Source: Xiphias gladius
Taxonomy: Eukaryota; Chordata; Actinopteri; Istiophoriformes; Xiphiidae
DNA: 64,000 bases
NCBI RefSeq assembly: GCF_016859285.1
Contig: NC_053408.1
Location: 9,020,213 to 9,084,212, forward strand
Direction: 5' to 3'
Part shown: piece after piece, positions 63,001 through 64,000 of the stretch
Layout: each line of letters begins with the position of its first letter
Numbering within the stretch: position 1 is the stretch's first letter
Made by a program: the position numbers and the translations under genes
Notes under the pieces: generated by a model
The model's input: the letters and a program-made list of their open reading frames with translations, nothing else
The model's database searches: none
What the model was told of the DNA's origin: nothing

Positions 63001-63522
63001 ATGTGGATTGAAACCCTCTGAGGTCGTCTGGCACACAGCTTTGACAGGACAACACTTGAGCCAGAACAAAAAAAAAAAAAAACCCTAACATTTAGGAGGG
63101 TCTTGAAATGGAAGAGAAGAGATCTGAGTCTGAGCAGAGCAACAAAAGCTTAAGGAATAAAAAAAAAAAAAAGCTCCTTTCCCGTGGTTACATTTGCCAT
63201 CATCTCGTTCCCCCTCTCGTTAACCGCATTTCTGTAGAACAATCAACCGAGTCTTACTTTTAGCCATCACACTCTTCACCGTGTCCGCTTGCTTGGCGGC
63301 GCCTCGCTCCGCAGCGTCCACCGGCCTGGAAAAGTTCGACCTGAAGTTCCTGTAGAGGTGCACCATGTAGGTTGGCAGGTGATGCCCGCTCGATCGGTCC
63401 GGCGCGGCCAGGCGATGCGGCGGCCGCACGTAAACTCCGTCCCTGGATTTATGGATCCCCTGAGCCAGCAGCACCAGCAGAGATGCGTGCAGCGCGGCAC
63501 CCAGAGCTCCCAGTGAGCGCAT
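60042..63522 (-). CDS. nodal: Nodal-related TGF-beta ligand, complete in three exons
   Basis: Secreted TGF-beta morphogen acting through Activin receptors with an EGF-CFC co-receptor and Smad2/3; specifies mesendoderm and left-right asymmetry. Exons: 63522-63258, 61419-60635, 60194-60042 (TGA). Total 1203 nt, 400 aa. Signal peptide [20 protein letters not shown]; prodomain to about 278; furin-type site KRRRSKR|GQ after residue 278; mature domain of 122 aa. Cystine-knot cysteines: 300, 329, 333, 365, 366, 397, 399 (YRCEGSC, CC, CGC), giving the usual seven. Hallmarks are [41 protein letters not shown] and a C-terminal CGCQ. The three-exon layout with the second intron inside the mature domain is typical of Nodal genes. 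Linkage to lrrc20, ppa1 and sar1a identifies it as the orthologue of human NODAL; among fish paralogues this position suggests ndr2/cyclops, which I infer from synteny only. Confidence 0.95.
60225..60410 (+). repeat. Partial copy of the same repeat family downstream of nodal exon 3
   Basis: It starts with AGTTCGATTAATCAACTAAG and ends with ATTTTCCACAACCCAAGGTGATT. It is shorter and more diverged than the others and lies in the nodal intron between exons 2 and 3. Confidence 0.5.
60603..60624. repeat. (AGAT)n microsatellite near the nodal exon 2 donor
   Basis: Five and a half perfect AGAT units, ending 10 bp from the donor of nodal exon 2 at 60633-60634. Confidence 0.9.
62839..63009. promoter_or_regulatory. 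nodal: Cluster of three FoxH1-type sites in nodal intron 1 (putative autoregulatory enhancer)
   Basis: Three exact matches to the FoxH1 consensus TGTKGATT lie within 171 bp: TGTTGATT at 62839-62846, AATCAACA (reverse) at 62893-62900 and TGTGGATT at 63002-63009. SMAD-type GTCTG/AGAC elements occur among and beside them (62877-62881, 62939-62942, 63026-63030). In other vertebrates Nodal intron 1 holds a Nodal-responsive FoxH1 enhancer (ASE). Position and composition agree with that; activity is inferred. Confidence 0.65.
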
Positions 63523-63571
63523 GTTTTAGGCCGGTTAATGACAAATTCCTCTACTGGGAGATTAGGGGTGT

Positions 63572-63579
63572 CTTATATA
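63572..63579 (-). promoter_or_regulatory. nodal: TATA box of the nodal promoter
   Basis: On the minus strand the sequence reads TATATAAG about 50 bp upstream of the nodal ATG at 63522. This spacing would place transcription start near 63545 and give a very short 5' UTR. It is the only TATA-like motif I noticed close to the start. Confidence 0.6.
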
Positions 63580-63599
63580 CCCTCACCCACCCCCTTTCA

Positions 63600-64000
63600 T
63601 GTTTAACAAGTAGCTGAGAACATTAAAGGAAATTGACATGCGTCCTCAAGACTTTTTACCTGACAGCTCATCATCCATTCACTTGGTAATGAGGCGCCCG
63701 GGTGAGTGTTGACAAGGAGCGCAACTTTTTGTTTGCGCCACGATCTCCGGGCTTCTGCAGCCCGACTCCCCATCCGTGGACTAATTGTTTCAGCTATTTG
63801 TCTTACACTAATTGTTAGCCTTTCCCATAGTGTAATGTAGTCTACTAAATACCGTCTGAAATGGACCATAGGGAGAAGGAATCGGCTCGCTGTGATTATC
63901 GGGCACAGGCCAGTGAAACGTTACAAACATTAACATAAAACACATGTCAAAGCATCACTCAGTAGTCACTTTAATCGGGATTATAAATAACATAACACGG
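63600..64000. other. Upstream flank of nodal
   Basis: No gene recognised. An 88-codon minus-strand frame here has no family resemblance and is probably chance. Upstream nodal regulatory sequence would be expected in this interval, but I saw no FoxH1 consensus match in it. Confidence 0.4.

Noticed and set aside
1-64000. Bacterial-type features (operons, CRISPR arrays, ribosome-binding sites) and tRNA/rRNA genes
   Set aside because: The window is intron-rich vertebrate DNA. I saw no regularly spaced direct repeats with unique spacers, and no convincing tRNA B-box or rRNA sequence.

Overview
The window is vertebrate nuclear DNA, almost certainly from a ray-finned (teleost) fish. It is AT-rich and intron-dominated, contains a Tc1-like DNA transposon of the kind common in fish, and carries several interspersed repeat families typical of teleosts. 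The exons reconstruct five orthologues of genes on human chromosome band 10q22 (SPOCK2, SAR1A, PPA1, LRRC20, NODAL). Each model was joined by hand from open frames and splice sites. Every coding join closes in frame, and the totals match family lengths: 198 aa for Sar1, 288 aa for Ppa1, 174 aa for Lrrc20, 400 aa for Nodal and 356 C-terminal residues for Spock2.

Layout. 1-15402: part of a long spock2 5' intron (or upstream sequence); no exon recognised, only repeats and microsatellites. 15403-33984 (+): nine spock2 exons covering the follistatin-like/Kazal, EF-hand, thyroglobulin type-1 and acidic glycosaminoglycan-bearing regions; the signal-peptide exons are not visible. 33985 to about 36070: spock2 3' UTR, containing an element of about 1.1 kb with long terminal inverted repeats. 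38300-44420 (-): sar1a, convergent with spock2, with a long 3' UTR, six coding exons and one 5' UTR exon. 46235-50925 (-): ppa1, eleven coding exons. 54017 to about 57380 (-): lrrc20, four coding exons plus a 5' UTR exon, with a Tc1 fossil in its 5' intron. 60042-63522 (-): a Nodal-family TGF-beta gene in three exons, with a TATA box just upstream and a cluster of FoxH1-type sites in intron 1.

The genes are linked by conserved synteny rather than by a shared pathway. Spock2 is an extracellular proteoglycan, Sar1a is the COPII GTPase of ER export, Ppa1 is cytosolic inorganic pyrophosphatase, Lrrc20 is a small leucine-rich-repeat protein, and Nodal is the mesendoderm and left-right morphogen. 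I found no evidence of a wholly new biological system. The items most worth checking are the FoxH1/SMAD-like cluster in nodal intron 1, two GC-AG introns (one in ppa1, one in spock2 with an overlapping GT donor 3 bp away), an unassigned exon-like reading frame between lrrc20 and nodal, and the inverted-repeat element inside the spock2 3' UTR.
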